DNA of 12,676 nucleotides. Origin: Mediterranea massiliensis. Its GTDB lineage: Bacteria > Bacteroidota > Bacteroidia > Bacteroidales > Bacteroidaceae. The notes under the pieces were generated by a model. It made no database searches. It worked only from the letters and a program-made list of their open reading frames with translations, and was not told the origin of the DNA. The translations under genes and the position numbers were made by a program. Positions 6,974 to 12,676 of the stretch are shown in pieces. Location of the stretch: assembly GCA_958402075.1 (NCBI GenBank), contig CATXSD010000071.1, positions 1-12,676 of the forward strand, written 5' to 3'. Each line of letters begins with the position of its first letter. The stretch's first letter is position 1.

Positions 6974-7498
6974 ATGAGCAAAGAAACTCTCAAGAAAAGC
7001 ATCCGTGAGATTCCCGATTTCCCCATCCCGGGTATCTTGTTCTACGACGTGACTACCCTCTTCAAGGACCCTGCCGCCCTGCAGGAACTTTCGGACACGA
7101 TGTACGAGATGTACAAGGACAAAGGCATCACGAAGGTCGTGGGCATCGAGTCGCGCGGCTTCATCATGGGCCCCATCCTCGCCACCCGCTTGGGTGCCGG
7201 CTTCGTGCCCATCCGCAAGCCCGGCAAGCTGCCCGCCGAGACCATCGAGGAAAGCTACGAGAAGGAATACGGCAAGGACACGGTGCAGATGCACAAGGAC
7301 GCCATCGATGAAAACGACGTCATCCTGCTGCACGACGACCTGCTGGCCACCGGCGGCACCATGGCCGCAGCCTGCAAGCTGGTGAAGCAGATGAACCCGA
7401 AGAAGATCTACGTGAACTTCATCATCGAGCTGAAGGACCTGCACGGCAAGGATGTCTTCGACAAGGACATCAACGTTGAAAGCGTGCTTTCCTTATAA
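6974..7498 (+). CDS. apt: Adenine phosphoribosyltransferase
   Basis: A 174-residue type I phosphoribosyltransferase that converts adenine and PRPP to AMP and pyrophosphate in purine salvage. Visible hallmarks are 'IPDFPIPGILFYDVTTLFKD' near residues 13-32, 'GIESRGFIMG' (57-66), 'IRKPGKLP' (80-87) and the PRPP-binding motif 'VILLHDDLLATGGT' (116-129). The length is normal for the family. The frame is open further upstream (to 6842), but that part overlaps mnmG, so the ATG at 6974 (MSKETLKKSI) is chosen. It begins 58 bp after mnmG, and I see no separate promoter box, so read-through from mnmG is likely. The leader includes the parS-like site, so ParB could in principle affect its expression. 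Confidence 0.96.
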   Translation: MSKETLKKSIREIPDFPIPGILFYDVTTLFKDPAALQELSDTMYEMYKDKGITKVVGIESRGFIMGPILATRLGAGFVPIRKPGKLPAETIEESYEKEYGKDTVQMHKDAIDENDVILLHDDLLATGGTMAAACKLVKQMNPKKIYVNFIIELKDLHGKDVFDKDINVESVLSL

Positions 7499-7507
7499 AA
7501 TAGACAC

Positions 7508-7565
7508 GGGCACGGACCGGACGTACTCCGCCCCACGCCGGCTGGCAGACGTCCCGTCCGTGCCC
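7508..7565 (+). repeat. Long hairpin between apt and uvrC
   Basis: Arms 7508-7524 (GGGCACGGACCGGACGT) and 7549-7565 (ACGTCCCGTCCGTGCCC) are complementary over 17 bp with one mismatch. The 24-base loop contains a GCCGGC self-complementary core. It starts 10 bases after the apt stop and ends 36 bases before the uvrC start. There is no T-run after it, so it does not look like a standard intrinsic terminator. It could be an mRNA-stabilising or processing element or an attenuator that sets the apt/uvrC expression ratio. Confidence 0.6.
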
Positions 7566-7601
7566 TGATCCGTTCCACCCTCCCCACCAAACGATACGCG
7601 C

Positions 7602-9452
7602 ATGGACAAAGACCCCGAACTGAAGCTCAACGACTACCTGAAAGGCATCGTGCTGAACCTGCCCGAAGGCCCCGGCATCTACCAGTACCTGAACAGCGAA
7701 GGAACCATCATCTACGTTGGAAAGGCCAAAAATCTGAAAAGGAGAGTCTCCTCCTACTTCAACCGCGACCACGGTCCCGGCAAGACCCGCGTACTGGTGA
7801 GCAAGATAGCCGACATCCGCTACATCGTGGTCAACACCGAAGAAGACGCCCTGCTGCTGGAAAACAACCTCATCAAGAAATACAAGCCGCGCTACAACGT
7901 CCTGCTGAAGGACGACAAGACCTACCCCAGCATCTGCATCCAGAACGAATACTTCCCGCGCATCTTCAAAACCCGCCGCATCATCCGCAACGGCTCGTCG
8001 TACTACGGGCCCTACAGCCACCTGCCGTCCATGTATGCCGTGCTCGACCTCATCAAGCACCTGTATCCCATCCGCACCTGCCACCTCAACCTCACGCCCG
8101 AGAACATACGGGCCGGCAAGTTCAACGTCTGCCTGGAGTATCACCTGAAGAACTGCGCAGGGCCCTGCATCGGGCGGCAGACACAGGAGGAATACCTGCA
8201 GAACATCGGTGAAATCAAGGAAATCCTCAAGGGAAACACCCGCGACATCGAACAGATGCTCTACCGCCGCATGCAGGACCTGGCCGCCGAAATGAAGTTC
8301 GAGGAAGCGCAGCAGGTGAAGGAAAAGTACCTGCTGATCGAGAACTACCGCTCGCGGTCAGAGGTGGTGAGCAACGTACTCCACAACATCGACGTATTCT
8401 CCATCGAGGAGGACGACGATGAAAAGGTGGCTTTCATCAACTATCTGCACATCACCAACGGCGCCATCAACCAGGCGTTCACCTTCGAATACAAGAAGAA
8501 GCTGGACGAGAGCAAGGAAGAACTGCTCCAGCTGGGCATCGTCGAGATGAGGGAACGCTACAAGAGCCTTTCGCGCGAAATCATCGTGCCCTTCGAACTG
8601 GACATGGAGCTGAAGGACGTCACCTTCACCGTCCCCCAGCGGGGCGACAAGAAGAAACTGCTCGACCTGTCCATCCAGAACGTGAAGCAGTACAAGGTGG
8701 ACCGCCTGAAGCAACAGGAGAAGCTGAACCCCGAACAGCGCACCACCCGCCTGCTGAAGGAAATCCAGCAGCAGCTGCACATGGACCGCCTGCCCCTGCG
8801 CATCGAATGCTTCGACAACTCGAACATCCAAGGCTCCGACCCCGTGGCCGGATGCGTGGTCTTCGTCAAGGGAAAGCCGTCGAAGAAGGACTACCGCAAG
8901 TACAACATCAAGACGGTGGAAGGGCCGGACGACTATGCCTCGATGAAAGAGGTCGTATGGAGGCGATACAAGCGCGCCATGGAAGAGAACGCACCCCTGC
9001 CCGACCTCCTCATCACCGACGGTGGAAAGGGCCAAATGGGGGCCGTAAAGGAGGTTGTCGACGAACTGGGACTGGACATCCCCATCGCCGGACTGGCCAA
9101 GGACAACCGCCACCGCACGAACGAACTGCTCTACGGCTTCCCGCCGCAGACTATCGGACTGAAACAGGGCACGCCCCTCTTCCACCTCCTGACCCGCATC
9201 CAGGACGAAGTACACCGCTACGCCATCAGCTTCCACCGCGACAAGCGCAGCAAGCGACAGACGGCCTCGGAGCTGGACGAGATAAAAGGCATCGGTGAAA
9301 AGAGCAAAAATGCACTGCTGAAGGAGTTCAAGAGCGTGAAGCGCCTCCACGAAGCCACCCCACAGCAATGGGCCGCCGTCGTGGGCGAAGCCCGGGCGCG
9401 CATCCTGCAGGAACACTTCGCCACGCACAAGGACGGCACGGAAGCCGACTGA
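7602..9452 (+). CDS. uvrC: UvrABC excinuclease subunit C
   Basis: A 616-residue full-length UvrC, which makes both incisions in nucleotide excision repair after UvrA/UvrB load on damaged DNA. The N-terminal GIY-YIG nuclease domain shows 'GPGIYQYL' (23-30), 'IIYVGKAKNLKRRV' (36-49) and 'LLLENNLIKKYKPRYN' (84-99, catalytic Glu87). Cys160, Cys177, Cys185 and Cys189 fit the four cysteines of the UvrC iron-sulphur cluster. A UVR helical hairpin that binds UvrB spans about 215-250. The RNase H-like 5' nuclease has Asp405 ('ECFDNSN'), Asp473 ('ITDGGKGQ') and His538. A helix-hairpin-helix is at the end ('IKGIGEKSKNALL', 561-573). The ATG at 7602 is the natural start. I see no TAnnTTTG box upstream, so it is probably read through from apt past the hairpin. 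Confidence 0.98.
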   Translation: MDKDPELKLNDYLKGIVLNLPEGPGIYQYLNSEGTIIYVGKAKNLKRRVSSYFNRDHGPGKTRVLVSKIADIRYIVVNTEEDALLLENNLIKKYKPRYNVLLKDDKTYPSICIQNEYFPRIFKTRRIIRNGSSYYGPYSHLPSMYAVLDLIKHLYPIRTCHLNLTPENIRAGKFNVCLEYHLKNCAGPCIGRQTQEEYLQNIGEIKEILKGNTRDIEQMLYRRMQDLAAEMKFEEAQQVKEKYLLIENYRSRSEVVSNVLHNIDVFSIEEDDDEKVAFINYLHITNGAINQAFTFEYKKKLDESKEELLQLGIVEMRERYKSLSREIIVPFELDMELKDVTFTVPQRGDKKKLLDLSIQNVKQYKVDRLKQQEKLNPEQRTTRLLKEIQQQLHMDRLPLRIECFDNSNIQGSDPVAGCVVFVKGKPSKKDYRKYNIKTVEGPDDYASMKEVVWRRYKRAMEENAPLPDLLITDGGKGQMGAVKEVVDELGLDIPIAGLAKDNRHRTNELLYGFPPQTIGLKQGTPLFHLLTRIQDEVHRYAISFHRDKRSKRQTASELDEIKGIGEKSKNALLKEFKSVKRLHEATPQQWAAVVGEARARILQEHFATHKDGTEAD

Positions 9453-9509
9453 CCCGCCCCCTTCTGCCGAAAAACAGCCGGCAAGCGCGAAAACGTCACA
9501 AAAAATTTG

Positions 9510-9517
9510 TACCTTTG
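9510..9517 (+). promoter_or_regulatory. dtd: Promoter -7 box for dtd-mazG-deoC
   Basis: TACCTTTG lies 26 bases before the dtd ATG in an A/T-rich patch (AAAAAATTTG) unlike the GC-rich surroundings. The box and its AAATTT flank closely resemble the mnmG promoter. No TTTG is present at the expected -33 distance. It suggests that dtd and the two genes after it can be transcribed independently of uvrC. Confidence 0.6.
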
Positions 9518-9543
9518 TCGACCGGAAATCAAGATACCAAGAC

Positions 9544-9996
9544 ATGAGAGTAGTGATACAACGCACCGCACACGCGTCGGTGACCATCAACGGACATTGC
9601 AAGGCGTCCATCGGACGGGGCCTGCTGGTACTGGTAGGCATCGAGGAAGCTGACGGACAGGAAGACATCGACTGGCTCTGCAAGAAGATCGTGAACCTCC
9701 GCATCTTTGACGATGAAAACGGCGTAATGAACCGCTCCGTCCTCGACACGGGAGGCGACATACTGGTCGTCAGCCAGTTCACCCTGCACGCCTCGACCAA
9801 GAAAGGAAACCGCCCTTCGTACATCCGCGCCGCCAGGCACGAGATCTCCATCCCCCTGTACGAGCGCTTCTGCAAGGACCTCTCGGCGGCCCTGGGCAAG
9901 GAAGTGAGCACGGGAGAATTCGGCGCCGACATGAAGGTGGAGCTGCTCAACGACGGCCCCGTCACCATCTGCATCGACACCAAGAACAAGGAATAA
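9544..9996 (+). CDS. dtd: D-aminoacyl-tRNA deacylase
   Basis: A 150-residue DTD that hydrolyses D-amino acids (and glycine mischarged on tRNA-Ala) from tRNA, a chirality proofreading step in the cytoplasm. It starts with the typical 'MRVVIQRTAHASVTI'. The active-site motif 'SQFTLHAST' (77-85, Thr80) and the Gly-cisPro motif 'NDGPVT' (136-141) are both present, so it should be active as the usual homodimer. Length and ends fit the family exactly. It follows uvrC by 91 bp and has a promoter-like box of its own. The MazG-like gene starts 18 bases after its stop. Confidence 0.97.
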   Translation: MRVVIQRTAHASVTINGHCKASIGRGLLVLVGIEEADGQEDIDWLCKKIVNLRIFDDENGVMNRSVLDTGGDILVVSQFTLHASTKKGNRPSYIRAARHEISIPLYERFCKDLSAALGKEVSTGEFGADMKVELLNDGPVTICIDTKNKE

Positions 9997-10014
9997 CCCC
10001 CAAAACATATCGAC

Positions 10015-10353
10015 ATGACACTGGAAGAAGCACAGAAACAAGTGGACAACTGGATCCGGACGTACGGCGTGCGCTACTTCAGCGAACTGACCAATATGGC
10101 CGTACTGACCGAAGAGGTGGGCGAACTGGCCCGCGTCATGGCCCGCAAGTACGGCGACCAGTCGTTCAAAAGCGGTGAAAAGGACAATCTGGACGAAGAG
10201 ATAGCCGACGTCTTCTGGGTGCTGCTCTGCATCGCCAACCAGACCGGCACCGACCTCACCCAGGCCTTCGCCCGCAGCATCGAGAAGAAGACGAAAAGAG
10301 ACAAGGAAAGACATATCAATAACCCTAAACTGAAGGAACATGGAGAAAAATGA
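10015..10353 (+). CDS. MazG-like nucleotide pyrophosphohydrolase
   Basis: A 112-residue single-domain, all-alpha NTP pyrophosphohydrolase of the MazG superfamily. These enzymes hydrolyse (d)NTPs to NMPs and pyrophosphate and often clear unwanted nucleotides. The metal-binding acidic motifs are visible: 'EEVGEL' (33-38) and 'EEIADVFW' (61-68, ending the E-E-x-x-D pattern at Asp65). The true substrate cannot be told from sequence. It is shorter than full two-domain MazG but normal for the short form. The tail (about 92-112) is charged and partly overlaps deoC: the deoC ATG (10340) lies 14 bp before the end of this gene, which implies coupled translation. Confidence 0.93.
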   Translation: MTLEEAQKQVDNWIRTYGVRYFSELTNMAVLTEEVGELARVMARKYGDQSFKSGEKDNLDEEIADVFWVLLCIANQTGTDLTQAFARSIEKKTKRDKERHINNPKLKEHGEK

Positions 10354-11242
10354 ACCTACCAAAAGCAAGTACGATGAAGCGCTGGCCAAGTACAACACCC
10401 GCCTCGACGACGCGGAAGTGGCTGCGCAAGTAAAGGCCATCACCGACGAAAAGGTGGCCGCCAACAATACCCCCGAGGTCAAGAAGTTCCTCTTCCACTG
10501 CATCGACCTCACCACGCTGAAGACCACCGACAGCGACGAGAGCGTGATGCGCTTCACCCAGAACGTGAACCGCTTCGACGAAGAGTTCCCCGACCTGAAG
10601 AACGTGGCCGCCATCTGCGTCTACCCCAACTTCGCCGAGATCGTGAAGGACACGCTCGAAGTGGAAGACGTGAAGATAGCCTGCGTATCGGGCGGTTTCC
10701 CCTCCTCGCAGACCTTCACCGAAGTCAAGGTGGCCGAAACGGCCATGGCCGTCATGGACGGCGCCGACGAGATAGACATCGTGATCTCCGTGGGCAAATT
10801 CCTCGTGGGCGACTATGAAAGCATGTGCGACGAAATTCAGGAACTGAAGGAAACGTGCAAGGACAAGCACCTGAAGGTGATTCTCGAGACAGGCGCCCTG
10901 CGCACGGCCTCGAACATCAAGGCCGCGTCCATCCTGTCGATGTATGCCGGCGCCGACTTCATCAAGACCTCTACCGGCAAGCTGGAGCCTGCCGCCACGC
11001 CCGAAGCGGCCTACGTCATGTGCCAGGCCATCAAGGAATATTTCGATGAAACGGGCAATAAAGTGGGATTCAAGCCTGCGGGAGGCATCAATACGGTGCA
11101 CGACGCCCTCGTCTACTACACCATCGTCAAGGAAGTGCTGGGCGAGGAATGGCTCAACAATACGCTGTTCCGCCTGGGCACCAGCCGCCTGGCCAACCTG
11201 CTGCTGAGCGACATCCTGGGCAAGGAGACGAAGTTCTTCTAA
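10340..11242 (+). CDS. deoC: Deoxyribose-phosphate aldolase
   Basis: A 300-residue DeoC (class I aldolase) that cleaves 2-deoxyribose-5-phosphate to glyceraldehyde-3-phosphate and acetaldehyde, the last step of deoxynucleoside catabolism. The TIM-barrel active site is complete: the Schiff-base lysine in 'ADFIKTSTGK' (Lys209), the second lysine in 'VGFKPAGGI' (Lys245) and the aspartate in 'ADEIDIV' (Asp146). The N-terminus is about 40 residues longer than in the E. coli enzyme and strongly charged, as I would expect in the Bacteroides form. The ATG at 10340 overlaps the MazG-like gene. It is the last gene of the unit; the double hairpin with T7 at 11304-11388 should end the transcript. Confidence 0.97.
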   Translation: MEKNEPTKSKYDEALAKYNTRLDDAEVAAQVKAITDEKVAANNTPEVKKFLFHCIDLTTLKTTDSDESVMRFTQNVNRFDEEFPDLKNVAAICVYPNFAEIVKDTLEVEDVKIACVSGGFPSSQTFTEVKVAETAMAVMDGADEIDIVISVGKFLVGDYESMCDEIQELKETCKDKHLKVILETGALRTASNIKAASILSMYAGADFIKTSTGKLEPAATPEAAYVMCQAIKEYFDETGNKVGFKPAGGINTVHDALVYYTIVKEVLGEEWLNNTLFRLGTSRLANLLLSDILGKETKFF

Positions 11243-11303
11243 AAAAGGGTACGCGCCCCAAGGCTGAAGAAGGCTGAATCCAAAAGAAGAAGTACCAACA
11301 TTC

Positions 11304-11388
11304 CGTCATCCCGCACTTGATGCGGGATCCACACTCCGCCAGTCGTGCAGCTATGGATCCCGGCTCAAGGCCGGGATGACGTTTTTTT
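11304..11388 (+). terminator. Double-hairpin element with T7, probable deoC terminator
   Basis: Two 28-base arms (11304-11331 and 11354-11381) are inverted copies of each other with 24/28 identity, around a 22-base centre. Each arm is also a hairpin: ATCCCGCA-CTTGA-TGCGGGAT (11308-11328) and ATCCCGGC-TCAAG-GCCGGGAT (11357-11377). The outermost 10 bp (CGTCATCCCG / CGGGATGACG) pair right before TTTTTTT (11382-11388), the form of an intrinsic terminator on the plus strand. The four differences between arms fall at positions that pair within each small hairpin, so both stems are preserved. The CGTCATCCCG end resembles widespread REP/MITE-like intergenic repeats. Confidence 0.75.
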
Positions 11389-11467
11389 GTCCCTGTTTCC
11401 TGAATTCTTGCGACAGACAGCACCGCCTCCTCCCCCGACGGAGCAGAACGCACACACCTTAAATCCG

Positions 11468-11548
11468 GCATAGTTTTACGCCGGAAAAAGCATTGTTTTA
11501 CACCAAAGAAAGCATTGTTTCAGGCCGGAAGCGGCCTTGTTTCGGGAA
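11468..11548. repeat. Degenerate 22-bp tandem repeat
   Basis: Successive units begin GCATAGTTTTACGCC (11468), GCATTGTTTTACACC (11490), GCATTGTTTCAGGCC (11512) and GCGGCCTTGTTTCGGG (11531). The period is 22, 22, then about 19. Units share the pattern GCATTGTTTTACrCCrrArAAA, with decay towards the right. The array ends just before the stop codon of the leftward polyprenyl synthase gene (11552-11554). It is intergenic and no function is evident. Confidence 0.55.
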
Positions 11549-11551
11549 GCG

Positions 11552-12526
11552 TCATTTCTGCCGTTCCACCACGTAGTTGAGGTAAGCCTCCAGCGCCCGG
11601 CGCACCTCCGCATCACCCTCAGCAGGCAGCAGCGCGAAGGCTTTCCGCTGAAGGTCGCGCATCACCTGCTCGGCATACTCGATGCCGCCGTTCTGCTTGG
11701 TGAAGGCCACCAAACGCCCGATTTCATCGGCAGACGCAGCACCCGACTTCACCCGCAGGGCAATCCGACGGGCCTCTTCGTCGCCTGTCGAGTTGAGTGC
11801 ATAGAGCACGGGCAGCGTCAGCTTGCCTTCGTGCATGTCGTTGCCCGTAGGCTTGCCGATTTCAGCGTTCTCGTCGTAGTCGAAGATATCATCCTTGATC
11901 TGGAAGCAGAGGCCGATGCACTCGCCGAACTGACGGGCCTTCTCCACTGCTTCGGCCGGCGCTCCAGCGGCCAGGGCGCCCGCCTTGGTGCAGGCGGCAA
12001 AGAGCACGGCCGTCTTCTTGCGGATAACCTCAAAATAGACTTGCTCGGAAAAATCGGGATTGCTCACGTTGGAGAGCTGGAGCAGTTCGCCGTCGGCCAG
12101 GTCCTGCCCCAGGGCCGACACGACGTCGATAATGTCATGGTTGCGCGTCAGGGCCACCTGCACCAGCGCCGTAGCCAGCAGGTAGTCGCCCGAAAGCACA
12201 GCCACCTTGTTGTTGAACACGGCGTTGACCGAAAGCTGTCCGCGACGCTCGGCACTCTCGTCGACCACGTCGTCGTGCACCAGGCTGGCGTTATGGAGCA
12301 GCTCCAGCGCCACGGCCGAGTGGAAAGCCTCCAGGCCCGCCCCTCCGTGGAGCTTGGCCGTGAGCAGCACCAGGATGGGGCGCATCATCTTCCCGCTCCG
12401 CTGACGGATGTGTTCTATCACACGGTTCAGCAGCGGATTGGAGCTGGAGAGCGAGCGTTCAAACAGCTGTCTGAAGTCTTCCAGTTCGGCAGTAATGGGG
12501 GATTGTATCACTGATGCTATATCCAT
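11552..12526 (-). CDS. Polyprenyl diphosphate synthase (long-chain, trans type)
   Basis: A 324-residue trans-prenyltransferase that condenses isopentenyl diphosphate onto an allylic diphosphate. It has 'SGKMMRP' (45-51), the first Asp-rich motif 'HDDVVDE' (84-90, DDxxD at 85-89), 'DGELLQLSN' (145-153) and the second Asp-rich motif 'QIKDDIFDYD' (209-218). The residues four and five places before the first motif are small (Ala80, Ser81), as in octaprenyl/solanesyl-type enzymes, not aromatic as in FPP synthases. A long chain is therefore inferred, most likely the menaquinone side chain. An ATG 23 codons upstream (12595) is in frame, but the promoter's -7 box (12544-12551) lies inside that extension, so the ATG at 12524-12526 (MDIASVIQSP) is chosen. 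The gene is monocistronic in this window and convergent with deoC. Confidence 0.93.
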   Translation of the reverse strand: MDIASVIQSPITAELEDFRQLFERSLSSSNPLLNRVIEHIRQRSGKMMRPILVLLTAKLHGGAGLEAFHSAVALELLHNASLVHDDVVDESAERRGQLSVNAVFNNKVAVLSGDYLLATALVQVALTRNHDIIDVVSALGQDLADGELLQLSNVSNPDFSEQVYFEVIRKKTAVLFAACTKAGALAAGAPAEAVEKARQFGECIGLCFQIKDDIFDYDENAEIGKPTGNDMHEGKLTLPVLYALNSTGDEEARRIALRVKSGAASADEIGRLVAFTKQNGGIEYAEQVMRDLQRKAFALLPAEGDAEVRRALEAYLNYVVERQK

Positions 12527-12543
12527 GGGGCGTAATTTGGGTG

Positions 12544-12575
12544 CAAAAATAGTGAAAGGCGAGCGCATAGACAAA
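12544..12575 (-). promoter_or_regulatory. Bacteroidetes-type promoter for the polyprenyl synthase gene
   Basis: On the minus strand TTTG (12572-12575) is followed after 20 bases by TATTTTTG (12544-12551). This fits TTTG-N19/20-TAnnTTTG. The -7 box lies 17 bases before the chosen ATG, so the leader would be about 10 bases, which supports that start over the upstream ATG. Confidence 0.7.
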
Positions 12576-12676
12576 TGAATAACATTGTTTTTCATTTGGC
12601 TGGGCCGAGCCGCATCCTATTTTAACGTGAGTTCGATATAAAATTAGAAAATAGCCAGTTGTCCGTCATTGACAAA

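Larger units (their letters stand above)
11243..11551. other. Convergent intergenic spacer between deoC and the polyprenyl synthase gene
   Basis: This 309-bp spacer holds no gene that I can support. It contains a double-hairpin repeat with a T-tract (11304-11388) and a degenerate 22-bp tandem repeat (11468-11548). A short perfect stem AGGCCG-GAAG-CGGCCT (11522-11537), 15 bases from the synthase stop codon, might help end that leftward transcript, but no T-run accompanies it. Positions 11389-11467 show nothing recognisable. Confidence 0.6.

Noticed and set aside
8358..10049. 563-codon minus-strand frame opposite uvrC and dtd
   Set aside because: It covers two well-defined genes on the other strand plus their intergenic promoter, and its sequence has no motif.
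12617..12654. CTATTTT / AAAATAG inverted repeat near the right edge
   Set aside because: Seven-base arms with a 24-base A/T-rich loop are easily expected by chance; no gene or T-run is linked to it.

Overview
The window looks like a stretch of a GC-rich Bacteroidales chromosome (Bacteroides or a close relative). Three things support this. The promoters fit the Bacteroidetes TTTG / TAnnTTTG pattern. The accessory genes (a DUF4248 protein and a VirE-N/DUF3987 protein) belong to families I know mainly from Bacteroides. From memory, the order mnmG-apt-uvrC-dtd-MazG-like-deoC is characteristic of that group. No species can be named from the sequence alone, and I see no rRNA, tRNA, CRISPR array or insertion sequence.

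Left part (1-3298, accessory, genes leftward). Positions 1-295 hold no convincing gene but are rich in repeats: four copies of an AAGTGTGAC-like nonamer in two 22-bp-spaced pairs, a 32-bp-arm hairpin built from GCGGTKA heptamers, and a 12-bp tandem repeat. Next come two overlapping leftward genes. One is an 848-residue protein with primase-like motifs, a P-loop and a C-terminal winged-helix-like region (BT4734/VirE-N plus DUF3987). The other, downstream, is a small DUF4248 protein. Gene pairs like this are typical of mobile or capsule-associated regions in Bacteroides. Next (3299-4870, leftward) is an orphan AAA-ATPase/PD-(D/E)XK nuclease-like gene. It has a near-perfect Bacteroidetes promoter and a hairpin after its end.

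Middle part (5041-11242, rightward, housekeeping). mnmG (tRNA wobble uridine modification) is followed by apt (adenine salvage), uvrC (nucleotide excision repair), dtd (D-aminoacyl-tRNA deacylase), a MazG-like nucleotide pyrophosphohydrolase and deoC (deoxyribose-phosphate aldolase). Promoter-like boxes lie before mnmG and before dtd, so there are probably two transcription units: mnmG-apt(-uvrC) and dtd-mazG-deoC. The common theme is nucleotide salvage and clean-up together with translation fidelity and DNA repair. Between mnmG and apt lies a 15/16 match to the bacterial ParB-binding site parS. This is the most notable non-coding signal and suggests the window lies in the origin-proximal part of the chromosome.

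Right part (11243-12676). deoC and a leftward long-chain polyprenyl diphosphate synthase gene converge on a 309-bp spacer. It holds a double-hairpin repeat ending in T7, which probably serves as the deoC terminator, and a degenerate 22-bp tandem repeat. The synthase gene has its own TTTG-N20-TATTTTTG promoter, and the last 100 bases hold no recognisable gene.
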